NCBI GenBank assembly: GCA_002478885.1 | Contig: DLKC01000063.1 | Coordinates: 53,333 to 117,332, forward strand | Direction: 5' to 3' | DNA: 64,000 nt | DNA from: Chitinophagaceae bacterium UBA7600 | Lineage (GTDB): Bacteria; Bacteroidota; Bacteroidia; Chitinophagales; Chitinophagaceae | Shown here: piece after piece, positions 1 to 7,082 of the stretch | Numbering within the stretch: position 1 is the first letter of the stretch | How the letters are laid out: each line of letters starts with the position of its first letter | Notes under the pieces: model-generated | The model's database searches: none | Told to the model about the DNA's origin: nothing | Seen by the model: only the letters and a program-made list of their open reading frames with translations | Position numbers and translations under genes: made by a program

Positions 1-273
1 TAAAACGGCCACACATGTGCTTTTACCCACTCCCCGCTGTATTGCCGATTAAAGATGGGACCGTACAAGAGTGCGACGCAAGCAAAGCTGCCACAAGTGC
101 CACTGCCGGTAACCCTTCCCTGCTTTATATGTAAAGAGCAATACCTGTAAAGCACTGCTCTTTTGCTGTTGGTTTTGCAACCATGCTTAACCGCAGTTGC
201 CTGCGGTATTTGCGTTTCGGAAAATCAGCCACACAGGGTGCGGCCATATGCACGTAATACCTACCCACTTGCA
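1..273. other. Intergenic stretch at the window edge
   Basis: I see no convincing gene here. The only recognisable element is one arm of the dispersed repeat at 63-82. A long plus-strand reading frame starting near 163 runs antisense to the WG-repeat gene and is treated as a shadow. Confidence 0.5.
63..82 (+). repeat. Dispersed repeat arm, type A
   Basis: Exact copy of the type A arm GTACAAGAGTGCGACGCAAG, followed by a GCTGCCA-like tail seen after several other copies. It lies outside any called gene, downstream of the minus-strand WG-repeat gene. Confidence 0.85.
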
Positions 274-855
274 TTATTCGTGCAATACTTTGTTGTCTTT
301 ATCTATGAACAATACTTTATCTCCTTTAATAATCCTGGCTTCGCCATTATCGAAACTGTCGGCGAAATCGTATTGGGGGGAAATGTGATAATTGCCCTTG
401 CGGTCGATATAACCCCACAGGTTCCTGGTGTTGGAGACCGGTGCCAGGCCTTCGGCGAAGCTTCTTGCCATTGGATAGTGAAAGTCGATCACTGTTTTTC
501 CCGCATAATCTATGTAGCCGTAATTATCGCCCTTCATTGCGGCTGCGAGGCCGTCGTGGAATGACTGTGCATCGTTGAACACAGGTTCAGTAATGGCCTT
601 TCCGGTACTGTCGATGTATTGCCATTTATCGCCTTTGCGCACTGCAGCATAGCCTTCCCTGAAACTTAGGCCTTCGTCGTATATGAGCGGAACGATAATG
701 TTACCGTCATGATCTGTGTATCCAATTTTGTGGTCTTTGCCTACCAGTGACATGCCACAAAGGCATTGGTCAACGAAGTCGTAATTCTTTGCCCATTTTT
801 GTGCATTGACAGTAAATGTTACCGGTAACATCAGCAATAGAAGTAAGCGTTTCAT
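274..855 (-). CDS. WG-repeat protein, exported
   Basis: A 193-residue protein. It begins with a signal peptide (MKRLLLLLMLPVTFTVNA, predicted cut near residue 18) followed by about five WG/KWG-type repeats, seen as recurring units like GYTDHDGNIIVP, QYIDSTGKAITEP, GYIDYAGKTVID and GYIDRKGNYHISP. These repeats are common in exported Bacteroidota proteins, and their biochemical role is unknown. I place the start at 855, where the signal peptide begins. The longer frame to 894 adds 13 residues that would spoil a normal signal peptide. The protein is short for the family, which often has many more repeats. It has its own gap on both sides and no operon partner. The family call is firm; the function is not known. 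Confidence 0.8.
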   Translation of the reverse strand: MKRLLLLLMLPVTFTVNAQKWAKNYDFVDQCLCGMSLVGKDHKIGYTDHDGNIIVPLIYDEGLSFREGYAAVRKGDKWQYIDSTGKAITEPVFNDAQSFHDGLAAAMKGDNYGYIDYAGKTVIDFHYPMARSFAEGLAPVSNTRNLWGYIDRKGNYHISPQYDFADSFDNGEARIIKGDKVLFIDKDNKVLHE

Positions 856-1034
856 ATAAATAGTTTTGATGTTTATTGTGGAAATCTGGTACAAGGTAGC
901 AAGTGCAATAACTAAGTTTTTATGAATTGCAACAGGTAAAAGACTGATTTGAATCAGTTTCGGCTGGCTTTTTTTTGATTATTATTGAGTAACCACGAAT
1001 CGCTCTTATATAAGTACTGATACAATAGCAGTGA

Positions 1035-1070
1035 TTAAAAAACCCCGGTCATTCGACCGGGGTTTTTTAA
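1035..1070 (-). terminator. Rho-independent terminator of the TIM-barrel gene
   Basis: Perfect hairpin with arms CCCCGGTC/GACCGGGG, a 4-nt loop (attc), and A and T runs on both sides, so it can act in both directions. It sits 23 bp past the stop of the minus-strand gene ending at 1093. Confidence 0.9.
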
Positions 1071-1092
1071 TCAGATGAGCCGTTTACGGCTG

Positions 1093-1983
1093 TTAAACAA
1101 GGTTCTTTTTTATGTAGGCGATGCTTTGGGTGATGCTATCGTAGGGCGAGCCAGGGCATTTGTCCTGTTCCACATAAAAATATTTCATACCTCCGGCTTT
1201 TGCAGCGGCGAAGATTTTTTTGAAATCAATAACGCCATTGCCCACTTCGGTAAAGGCATGGGCCGATGTATTGTCCATATCCTTCACATGCCACAACGGA
1301 AAGCGGCCGGGGTTTGCCTTAAACAATTCCACTGCATCGTGTCCCGCTTTTGTTACCCAGTACAGGTCGAGTTCCATTTTAACGAGATCCTTGTCTGTTT
1401 CGTTCAGGAGTATATTATAGGGCAACACGCCATTTTGAGCTTCAAATTCAAAATCGTGGTTGTGATAACAAAACTGAATTCCGGCTTTCTTACATCTTTC
1501 AGCAGCCTTATTAAACTGGCCAGCCATTTCTTTATAATGGTCGATGGAACCTCTCTCATCAGGGAAAAGATAAGCGCAGACCATGTACTTAATGCCGGCT
1601 TCCGCAGCGTCGTCCACTGCTTTGTCCCATTCATGTAAGATCGTTCCTTTTGTTTCTGCGCCATTCATCTTCTGGAGCCCGAGCATATAGTGGCCGCTGG
1701 GTACGATCAGCCCGTTTTGCTTTAAAGTAGCCGCAAAAGTTTTGGCATCCATTCCATAGAAAAGCTGGGTGCCGGTGTAGGTGGCCGTTTCCACCGAATT
1801 AAAGCCAATCTGCGCAACTTTTGCCAGCGTAGCCTGGGGGTTATCTTTCATTGCATCACGAACGGTATAAAGCTGCAGCCCTATATATTTCTGTTTACCG
1901 AATTCAGCAAAGGCGGATGAGCTGGCATACAAACCGGCAGAAGCGACTGCGGCGGTTTTGAGAAAGGAACGTCTTGTAGTCAT
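1093..1983 (-). CDS. Tat-exported sugar phosphate isomerase/epimerase-like TIM-barrel protein
   Basis: A 296-residue protein with a twin-arginine signal (TTRRSFLKTAAVASAG, cut near residue 26) followed by an AP endonuclease-2/xylose-isomerase-like TIM barrel. Visible family signatures are GLQLYTVRDAM near the start, FCYHNHDFEF (metal-site His) mid-protein, KMELDLYWVTKAG, WHVKDMD and YFYVEQDKCPG near the end, which supply the Glu/His/Asp metal ligands. It closely resembles the gene at 47239-48096 in layout and motifs. Export by Tat fits a cofactor-loaded periplasmic enzyme acting on sugars. The substrate cannot be read from the sequence; by analogy with the second copy, a role on oxidised (keto) sugars is an inference. 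It is monocistronic, with its own terminator. Confidence 0.85.
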   Translation of the reverse strand: MTTRRSFLKTAAVASAGLYASSSAFAEFGKQKYIGLQLYTVRDAMKDNPQATLAKVAQIGFNSVETATYTGTQLFYGMDAKTFAATLKQNGLIVPSGHYMLGLQKMNGAETKGTILHEWDKAVDDAAEAGIKYMVCAYLFPDERGSIDHYKEMAGQFNKAAERCKKAGIQFCYHNHDFEFEAQNGVLPYNILLNETDKDLVKMELDLYWVTKAGHDAVELFKANPGRFPLWHVKDMDNTSAHAFTEVGNGVIDFKKIFAAAKAGGMKYFYVEQDKCPGSPYDSITQSIAYIKKNLV

Positions 1984-2110
1984 GTTGGTGGTATTTGAAA
2001 TTTTAAATCAAGCATCTTATGGCTTGTGTTGTATTGACGCAATGAAAGTAATTAAATTTTTGACACAGGTTCCGCCACAATATTTTTCACAAAGGAATGA
2101 CTGCAAAAAT

Positions 2111-2141
2111 AAAAACAGCACATCGCCGATGTGCTGTTTTT
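2111..2141 (-). terminator. Rho-independent terminator of ricT
   Basis: Hairpin AACAGCACATCG / CGATGTGCTGTT with a 1-nt loop and A/T runs on both sides. It lies 13 bp beyond the ricT stop codon and could also act on the plus strand. Confidence 0.85.
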
Positions 2142-2153
2142 ATGTAAATGTTT

Positions 2154-3530
2154 TTATTTTTTATCTGCCGGTGGGTTGCCAGGCGGCTGTGGCCTTCTTC
2201 CCTGCTGCGGTTGCTGTGGCGGTCTTTGTTGTTGCTGTGGCCGCTGCTGCTGTGGTCTTTGTTGTTGTTGCTGTCTTTGTTGCGGCCGCTGCTGTTGTTG
2301 CTGTTGCGGTGGCTGCTGTGGCGTATTTGGCCTTACCGGTTTGCGTTGTTCGGGCTGCCTGCCGGTATTGCTGTTGCCTGCCGGTGGTTTAGGCCTTTGC
2401 CTGTTATCATTTTCCCTTTGTTTTTCTTTCCTGCGGCGGGAAGATTTTTCAAGACTGTTCAGGCTTATTTGCCCAACCACATCAACAAAGGCGTGTTCCG
2501 GTTCCGTCAATTTGTTGCTGCTGAGGTCTACAGGCTGCAATTCATCAACTCTTTCGCTCCTGGCATTGATTGATAAGATTTCCTTCACTCTTACGATCGA
2601 CAGCGGGTAATGCTTGGAACCTTCCGGCAAGGTGTACCACATGAGATTACGAAAAATGTCGCGCTTTATGAGTGAAGCGTTGCCTTTTGTGGTGTACAAC
2701 ACTTCTGCATTATCGGGAAAATGCTGCAAGGCATCGAGGTAGGTATCGAGCTCGTAGTTGAGGCAACATTTCAAGCGCCCGCACTGGCCACTGAGTTTTG
2801 TTTGGTTGATGGACAGGTTCTGGTAACGTGCCGCCGTGGTGGTAACACTTTTAAAATCGCTGAGCCATGTGCTGCAGCAAAGTTCACGTCCGCAGCTGCC
2901 AATGCCTCCCACTTTTGCCGCTTCCTGCCTTATACCTATTTGCCGCATTTCTACCTTCACTTTAAATTCTGAGGCATAGATCTTTATCAATTCGCGAAAA
3001 TCTACCCGGTCTTCGGCAGTATAAAAAAAAGTAGCCTTTTTACCATCACTTTGAAACTCGATTTCTATCAGTTTCATCTGCAGGTTTAAATGTCTTGCGA
3101 TGGCGCGGCTTCTGCTGAGTGCTTCTTTTTCCCTGGCTTTATTCTGCAGGTGCAGCTCTATATCCTTTTCTGTGCTACGCCTCAATATCTTTTTAGTATC
3201 GGGGTTCATTTCATCGAACCCTTTTTTCTTCATTTGAATACGTACCAGTTCGCCGCTAAGGCTTACTTCCCCTACATCAAAACCATTAACGCCTTCAACG
3301 GTAATGTATTCCCCTTTTTCGAAGTATTGCAGGCTGTTATTGCGAAAAAATTCTTTGCGGCTTCCTTTATTAAAACTTACCTCTATTATTTTGCAACTGC
3401 TCTCGGGGTCGCTGAACGGTAGATTCATTAACCAGTCGTGCACGTTCATGCGATTACAGCCACCTGTGCTGCAGCCCCCGTTGCTTTTACATCCATTCGG
3501 TTTCCCGGTTCCACATGTACCACAACCCAT
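2154..3530 (-). CDS. ricT: PSP1/RicT-family regulatory protein with Cys-rich head and Gln/Pro/Arg-rich tail
   Basis: A 458-residue protein in three parts. The head (residues 1-26) is a Cys/Gly-rich stretch with five cysteines. The core (about 30-300) is the PSP1 domain with the two RicT cysteine motifs CGRELCC and CGRLKCC. The tail, from about residue 375, is a long low-complexity run of Gln, Pro and Arg. In Bacillus, RicT acts in a Fe-S-containing complex with RicA and RicF affecting mRNA maturation; whether that role holds here is unknown. The gene lies downstream of holB on the same strand, matching the holB-ricT neighbourhood of Firmicutes. The Gln-rich tail is extreme, with (CAA/CAG)n-like nucleotide repeats at about 2200-2330 that may vary in length between strains. 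Confidence 0.85.
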   Translation of the reverse strand: MGCGTCGTGKPNGCKSNGGCSTGGCNRMNVHDWLMNLPFSDPESSCKIIEVSFNKGSRKEFFRNNSLQYFEKGEYITVEGVNGFDVGEVSLSGELVRIQMKKKGFDEMNPDTKKILRRSTEKDIELHLQNKAREKEALSRSRAIARHLNLQMKLIEIEFQSDGKKATFFYTAEDRVDFRELIKIYASEFKVKVEMRQIGIRQEAAKVGGIGSCGRELCCSTWLSDFKSVTTTAARYQNLSINQTKLSGQCGRLKCCLNYELDTYLDALQHFPDNAEVLYTTKGNASLIKRDIFRNLMWYTLPEGSKHYPLSIVRVKEILSINARSERVDELQPVDLSSNKLTEPEHAFVDVVGQISLNSLEKSSRRRKEKQRENDNRQRPKPPAGNSNTGRQPEQRKPVRPNTPQQPPQQQQQQRPQQRQQQQQRPQQQRPQQQQRPPQQPQQGRRPQPPGNPPADKK

Positions 3531-3614
3531 AGTATGTCTGATTTATTAATCTGTGATTTGTTAATTCCTGAAGAAGATTTGCTGGCAGGCTAAAGAGGTT
3601 TTTCCGGGGCTTCC

Positions 3615-3634
3615 GTTATGTCACTCACTTGTAC
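3615..3634 (-). repeat. Dispersed repeat arm, type B, reverse orientation
   Basis: One-mismatch copy (GTTATGTCACTCACTTGTAC) of the reverse-complemented type B arm. It forms an inverted pair with the type A arm at 3744-3763 in the holB-ricT gap. Confidence 0.8.
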
Positions 3635-3743
3635 TTAAGAATAGCCATGAGCTGTACGCAGCAAGCTCAAATGTATCCAGGTATGATTATTAAAATCTTT
3701 TAAGTGTGCCAGAAGCTCAAATCCTGCTGCCCATTGCTTAAAA

Positions 3744-3763
3744 GTACAAGAGTGCGACGCAAG
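3744..3763 (+). repeat. Dispersed repeat arm, type A
   Basis: Exact type A arm, followed by the common GATGCCA tail. It lies in the 281-bp gap between holB and ricT and is inverted relative to the arm at 3615-3634. Confidence 0.85.
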
Positions 3764-3811
3764 GGACGATGCCATTTGCCGGCATGCCCGGACCACTACA
3801 AACCTTCTTCC

Positions 3812-5020
3812 TCAATTGGTCAAAAATAGGGCTTTGTTTTGAATGATGTGGTACAATTTGATTGTGAGGGCGTGAAAGAGCATTTTGGCGTTGGCATTGC
3901 GTTCTACATAATACGTGGCTTTATCGAGCTCTTCAATAATAACCTGCTGCTGGCTTACGGAGGATATTTTGTTAACGCGCAGCGCAAAATCTTTTTCCTG
4001 TTCGCTCATGGTATGCAGATCGCCCATAACACGCAGCCTTATGCTTTGCTCGAGCAGGTGGTTAAAATAAAGCAGCAGTTGTTTTTGTTTTTCGCGACCG
4101 AGTGCACTTACTTCTGACACCCATTTTACCTGTTCGCCCAGTTTGCGCGTGAGTGTAAAATTGAGCCAGTCGCGTAAAAGGCTTATCCAGTCTTCGCCGG
4201 CGTGCTGAAGCAATTGCATTGCCTCGCGGTAGTTGCCTTCGCAAATGGCAGCGAGTTGGGCAGCTATTTCGGGTGTGGTATTCGCCCGGGTGACCAGCGC
4301 ATCCTTAACAGCGTCGGTTGATGGCAGGGGCACTTTTACCAGCTGGCAACGCGATAAGATGGTTGGCAGAATTTCTTCTTCGTTTTCTGCAACCAATATA
4401 AATAATGTGTTTGGCGGCGGCTCTTCTATCAGCTTTAAAAGCTTGTTGCCTTCTTTGCCAAGATATTCCGGCATCCACATGAGCAGTATTTTGTAGCCAC
4501 TCTCAAAACTCTTAAGGCTGAGTTTGCGGTTGATATCGTTGCATTCATCTGCGGAGATGTTACCTTGTTTGTTTTCGGCACCGATTGACTGCAGCCAGTC
4601 GTAAGTGTTGCCATAAGGGTATTGCGTGATAAATTCCCTCCAGTCGGTGATATAGTCGGTGCTTTTTGGCTTTTCACCGCTTTTGCCGGAAGAGATCACC
4701 GGGTAAGCATAATGAATATCGGGGTGAATGAACTTTGCCGCTTTTGTGCAGGCCGGACATTGTCCGCAACTGTCGTTCAGGGCCTTCGGCGTTTCCGTAG
4801 CGGCTCGTTCATCGAAGCCGAAAAGGGAGGGCCCTGCCGCTGCATTTTTATTCTGTACTTTTTCGCAAACGGTGTATTGGGCAAAGGCGAGTGCAAGCGG
4901 CAGTGCACCGCTGCCCTCCTTGCTCAGGAAGATCAGGGCATGGCTTAACCTGTTTTGCTGCACCATATCAACGAGGTGCTGTTGTGTTGCCGATTGCCCG
5001 ATCACGTCTTTGAACTGCAT
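3812..5020 (-). CDS. holB: DNA polymerase III clamp-loader subunit delta'
   Basis: A 402-residue clamp-loader AAA+ protein. It opens with MQFKDVIGQSATQQHLVDMV, the usual start of delta', and carries a zinc-type cysteine cluster (SCGQCPAC plus an upstream Cys). The segment GNKLLKLIEEPPPNTLFIL and the sensor/arginine-finger motif ILSRCQ are typical of delta'/gamma subunits. The P-loop is degenerate (SKEGSGALPLA), as expected for delta', which does not hydrolyse ATP. It is part of the replisome, loading the beta clamp. It is longer than the E. coli protein because of an insertion around the cysteine region, usual in Bacteroidota. ricT follows on the same strand, separated by repeat arms. Confidence 0.9.
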   Translation of the reverse strand: MQFKDVIGQSATQQHLVDMVQQNRLSHALIFLSKEGSGALPLALAFAQYTVCEKVQNKNAAAGPSLFGFDERAATETPKALNDSCGQCPACTKAAKFIHPDIHYAYPVISSGKSGEKPKSTDYITDWREFITQYPYGNTYDWLQSIGAENKQGNISADECNDINRKLSLKSFESGYKILLMWMPEYLGKEGNKLLKLIEEPPPNTLFILVAENEEEILPTILSRCQLVKVPLPSTDAVKDALVTRANTTPEIAAQLAAICEGNYREAMQLLQHAGEDWISLLRDWLNFTLTRKLGEQVKWVSEVSALGREKQKQLLLYFNHLLEQSIRLRVMGDLHTMSEQEKDFALRVNKISSVSQQQVIIEELDKATYYVERNANAKMLFHALTIKLYHIIQNKALFLTN

Positions 5021-5072
5021 AGGGCGAAGATAAGCCCCGCCTGTTAAAGGAGCAACAGGGTCGGATGGGAAC

Positions 5073-5153
5073 GTTCTCTAACCGGCTTTTACCAACTCCC
5101 TACCAACCATCTACCAAGTATGTACCAAGTATCTACCAAGTAAGGCCGGAGTT
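5073..5153. repeat. Long direct repeat, copy 1 (81-bp core)
   Basis: The core is identical to 5252-5332. Inside it are about five iterations of an 11-bp unit like CTACCAAGTAT, bounded by an imperfect inverted pair (aCCGGCttttACC / TAaggCCGGagt). After it comes a GACGTGAG/CAGACGTGAAAC-type stretch. Confidence 0.85.
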
Positions 5154-5251
5154 AGAGCGGGGGACGTGAGCCGTGAGACGTCAGACGTGAAACATGCCTT
5201 GTACTGAAAAAGCTATGCCTTTTAAAGAAGCAACGGAATGGGATGGTGAAG

Positions 5252-5332
5252 GTTCTCTAACCGGCTTTTACCAACTCCCTACCAACCATCTACCAAGTAT
5301 GTACCAAGTATCTACCAAGTAAGGCCGGAGTT
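5252..5332. repeat. Long direct repeat, copy 2 (81-bp core)
   Basis: The second copy starts 179 bp after the first, with an identical 81-bp core. The upstream part (AAAGGAGCAACAGGGTCGG in copy 1) and the downstream GACGTGAG part are similar but diverged, so the unit is roughly 160-179 bp in tandem. Confidence 0.85.
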
Positions 5333-5530
5333 CGGGCGGGAGACGTGAGCCTTGAAACGAGAGAAGTCAGACGTGAAACATGAAATGTTTTGTATTGAAG
5401 AAACTTTACAGGGTTTCGGGTTAAAAAAGGGTTTGGCTTGACGGGATTCAGCGATGTGCACCGGCAAATTTTATACTGTGACTTGCTGCGAAAATGTTTT
5501 CTTGCAGGAAATGGGTAGGCTTGTTCTGAA

Positions 5531-5569
5531 AGCAAAAAGGGTTGAGCCTACGCTTCAACCCTTTTTGCT
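5531..5569 (-). terminator. Rho-independent terminator of the glutathione peroxidase gene
   Basis: Hairpin with 15-bp arms (AGCAAAAAGGGTTGA / TCAACCCTTTTTGCT) and a 9-nt loop. It lies just beyond the stop at 5587. Confidence 0.85.
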
Positions 5570-5586
5570 TATTTTATGTGTAAAGA

Positions 5587-6159
5587 CTAATTCAGGTATT
5601 TAGCAATCTCGTCGCTGTCTGGTGTAACCTTGCTGTCGAAGTGAGCCAAAAGGTTGCCATTTTCGTCGATGATGAATTTGTTGAAGTTCCAGCTTATGGT
5701 TGCATCCAAAACGCCATTCTCCGATTTGCTGCAGAGGTATTTGTAAACGGGCGTTGTATTATCGCCTTTAACATCAACCCTTGTGGTGAGCGGGAAGGTT
5801 ACTCCATAATTTTTCTGGCAGAATGATTTTATGTCTTTGTCGTCTTTGTATTCCTGGCCGCCGAAGTTGTCAGAAGGAAAACCAACGATCACCAATTTAT
5901 CCTTGTGCGCTTCGTACAATGCTTCCAGCGCTTTATACTGGGGTGTGAAGCCACACATAGAAGCGGTGTTCACGATCAGTATCTTCTTTCCTTTGAATTG
6001 AGAGAAGTCGATGGTTCCGCCATCTAATGACTTAATGCTAAAGTCGTAAATGGTTTTGGCTTTTGCCACATCAGGATTGTCGTTGTTCATTACTTCATTT
6101 GTTTTTGCGGTGGCCGCAGTGCAGGCGATAAATAGCAGGGAGGCAAAGAATAGTTTCAT
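5587..6159 (-). CDS. Glutathione peroxidase-family thiol peroxidase, exported
   Basis: A 190-residue protein: an N-terminal signal peptide (MKLFFASLLFIACTAATA) and a GPx fold. The peroxidatic Cys69 sits in NTASMCGFTPQY, with the partner Gln102 in FGGQE and Trp157 in ISWNFNKF completing the catalytic triad. It is a cysteine, not a selenocysteine, enzyme. Bacterial members of this family usually take electrons from thioredoxin rather than glutathione and reduce peroxides. The signal peptide points to periplasmic action. A possible lipobox Cys at position 13 (IACTA) is poorly placed, so simple secretion is more likely. The gene has its own promoter-like box (6196-6203) and terminator. Confidence 0.9.
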   Translation of the reverse strand: MKLFFASLLFIACTAATAKTNEVMNNDNPDVAKAKTIYDFSIKSLDGGTIDFSQFKGKKILIVNTASMCGFTPQYKALEALYEAHKDKLVIVGFPSDNFGGQEYKDDKDIKSFCQKNYGVTFPLTTRVDVKGDNTTPVYKYLCSKSENGVLDATISWNFNKFIIDENGNLLAHFDSKVTPDSDEIAKYLN

Positions 6160-6195
6160 ATTTTGTCAGTTAAAGTGGAATAATCGTAAACAATA

Positions 6196-6203
6196 CAAAT
6201 GTA
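6196..6203 (-). promoter_or_regulatory. Bacteroidota -7 box for the glutathione peroxidase gene
   Basis: On the minus strand this reads TACATTTG, a full match to TAnnTTTG, 36 bp upstream of the start codon at 6159. I see no clear TTG-type -33 box at the usual distance. Confidence 0.45.
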
Positions 6204-6269
6204 AAAATGTTTAAACAACGTACTGATTAAGATTTGTCGCATTGCGGAAAATTCCCTTTTCCTTAAAGA

Positions 6270-6971
6270 TCAGATGGTATAAGCGACTGTAGCGATGCTG
6301 AGCATGCTGCCGGTGGCCGAAAGTATCGCTTCTCCGCAGGCTTCGAGAGTGGCACCCGTAGTTATAATATCATCTACCAACAGAATATGTTTATTCCTGA
6401 TTGCTTCATGGTCTTTTAAGACAAACACGCCCTGCATGCTTTGCCAGCGGCCTATACGATCTTTATGTGTTTGTGTTTCGGTGAAAACGTTTCTTTCAAC
6501 CGCATTTAGCAAAATGGGTTTAGGCCAACAGGCGGTTATGCCTTTCGCGATTATTGCGGCCTGGTTATAACCGCGCCTGCTTTCTTTCTTCTGATTGAGT
6601 GGCAAAGGAATAATGCAGTCGATGTTGTTGAATCTTTCTGAGGCTGCGAGTTGTTTGCCTAACTGTTTACCGAGAAATATACCAATGTCTTTGTTGCCTT
6701 TGTACTTGAGTTGCTTTACCAGGTGTTGTAGCAAGGAATGCTTGGTGAAATAGTAAGCACAGCCTGCAGCAGCAATTTTCAGCTGGCCATAAAATTTTCT
6801 TTCAACCGGATTGTCGGCGACATCGAGGAAACCGGTTTCCGGCAATTGGTAAAGACAGGATACGCAGAGAGGGCTATTGTTGTCAAGCACATCTGAGCCA
6901 CAACCTTCGCAGGTGTGGGGAAAGAAGAGGTGAGCGAAATCGTTGACTATGCGGGTTGCTTTCTGCAGCAT
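6270..6971 (-). CDS. comF: ComF-family amidophosphoribosyltransferase-like protein
   Basis: A 233-residue protein with an N-terminal zinc-ribbon-like region (CEGCG ... CVSCL) and a C-terminal phosphoribosyltransferase domain containing the PRPP-binding motif HILLVDDIITTGAT. The motif DCIIPLPLNQKKESRRGYNQ is characteristic of ComF. In transformable bacteria ComF helps DNA uptake. I start it at Met 6971 (MLQKATRIVNDFAHLFFP). The longer frame to 7052 would translate the dispersed repeat at 7033-7053 and is unlikely. It lies downstream of radA on the same strand, 111 bp away; both are recombination/competence-type genes. Confidence 0.87.
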   Translation of the reverse strand: MLQKATRIVNDFAHLFFPHTCEGCGSDVLDNNSPLCVSCLYQLPETGFLDVADNPVERKFYGQLKIAAAGCAYYFTKHSLLQHLVKQLKYKGNKDIGIFLGKQLGKQLAASERFNNIDCIIPLPLNQKKESRRGYNQAAIIAKGITACWPKPILLNAVERNVFTETQTHKDRIGRWQSMQGVFVLKDHEAIRNKHILLVDDIITTGATLEACGEAILSATGSMLSIATVAYTI

Positions 6972-7032
6972 GCAGGAAGATAAAAACTCTTTGCTAAAAA
7001 TGCAAGCAGCGTTGCTGCCATATAGCGTTGCA

Positions 7033-7053
7033 GTACACGCTGTGCGACGCAAG
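7033..7053 (+). repeat. Dispersed repeat arm, type A variant
   Basis: GTACACGC then TGTGCGACGCAAG: the second half is conserved and the first half degenerate, followed by the GATGCCA tail. It lies in the radA-comF gap and helps exclude the upstream comF start. Confidence 0.7.
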
Positions 7054-7082
7054 GGAAGATGCCACGAAGCCTTTTTGCCGGG

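Larger units (their letters stand above)
5021..5586. other. 566-bp intergenic region with a tandem long repeat
   Basis: The stretch between holB and the glutathione peroxidase gene holds two copies of a long repeat (cores at 5073-5153 and 5252-5332), GACGTGAG-like short repeats after each core, and a terminator at 5531-5569. The minus-strand frame at 5290-5535 is built from the repeat and is not a credible gene. Confidence 0.7.

Noticed and set aside
163..564. Plus-strand open frame of 133 codons at the window start
   Set aside because: It lies antisense to the well-supported WG-repeat gene and has no recognisable motif or promoter.
2131..2610. Cys/Leu/Gly-rich plus-strand frames opposite the ricT tail
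   Set aside because: They are the antisense reading of the Gln-rich tail; the composition is an artefact of the repeat.
5073..5332. CRISPR-like array from repeated TACCAAG units
   Set aside because: Units are only about 11 bp without unique spacers of equal length, and no cas genes are present.
5290..5535. Minus-strand 81-codon frame
   Set aside because: It is built from the tandem repeat (TACCAAG units and GACGTGAG units) and has no family features.
6972..7052. N-terminal extension of ComF
   Set aside because: It would translate the dispersed repeat arm at 7033-7053; family members start near the zinc-ribbon region.
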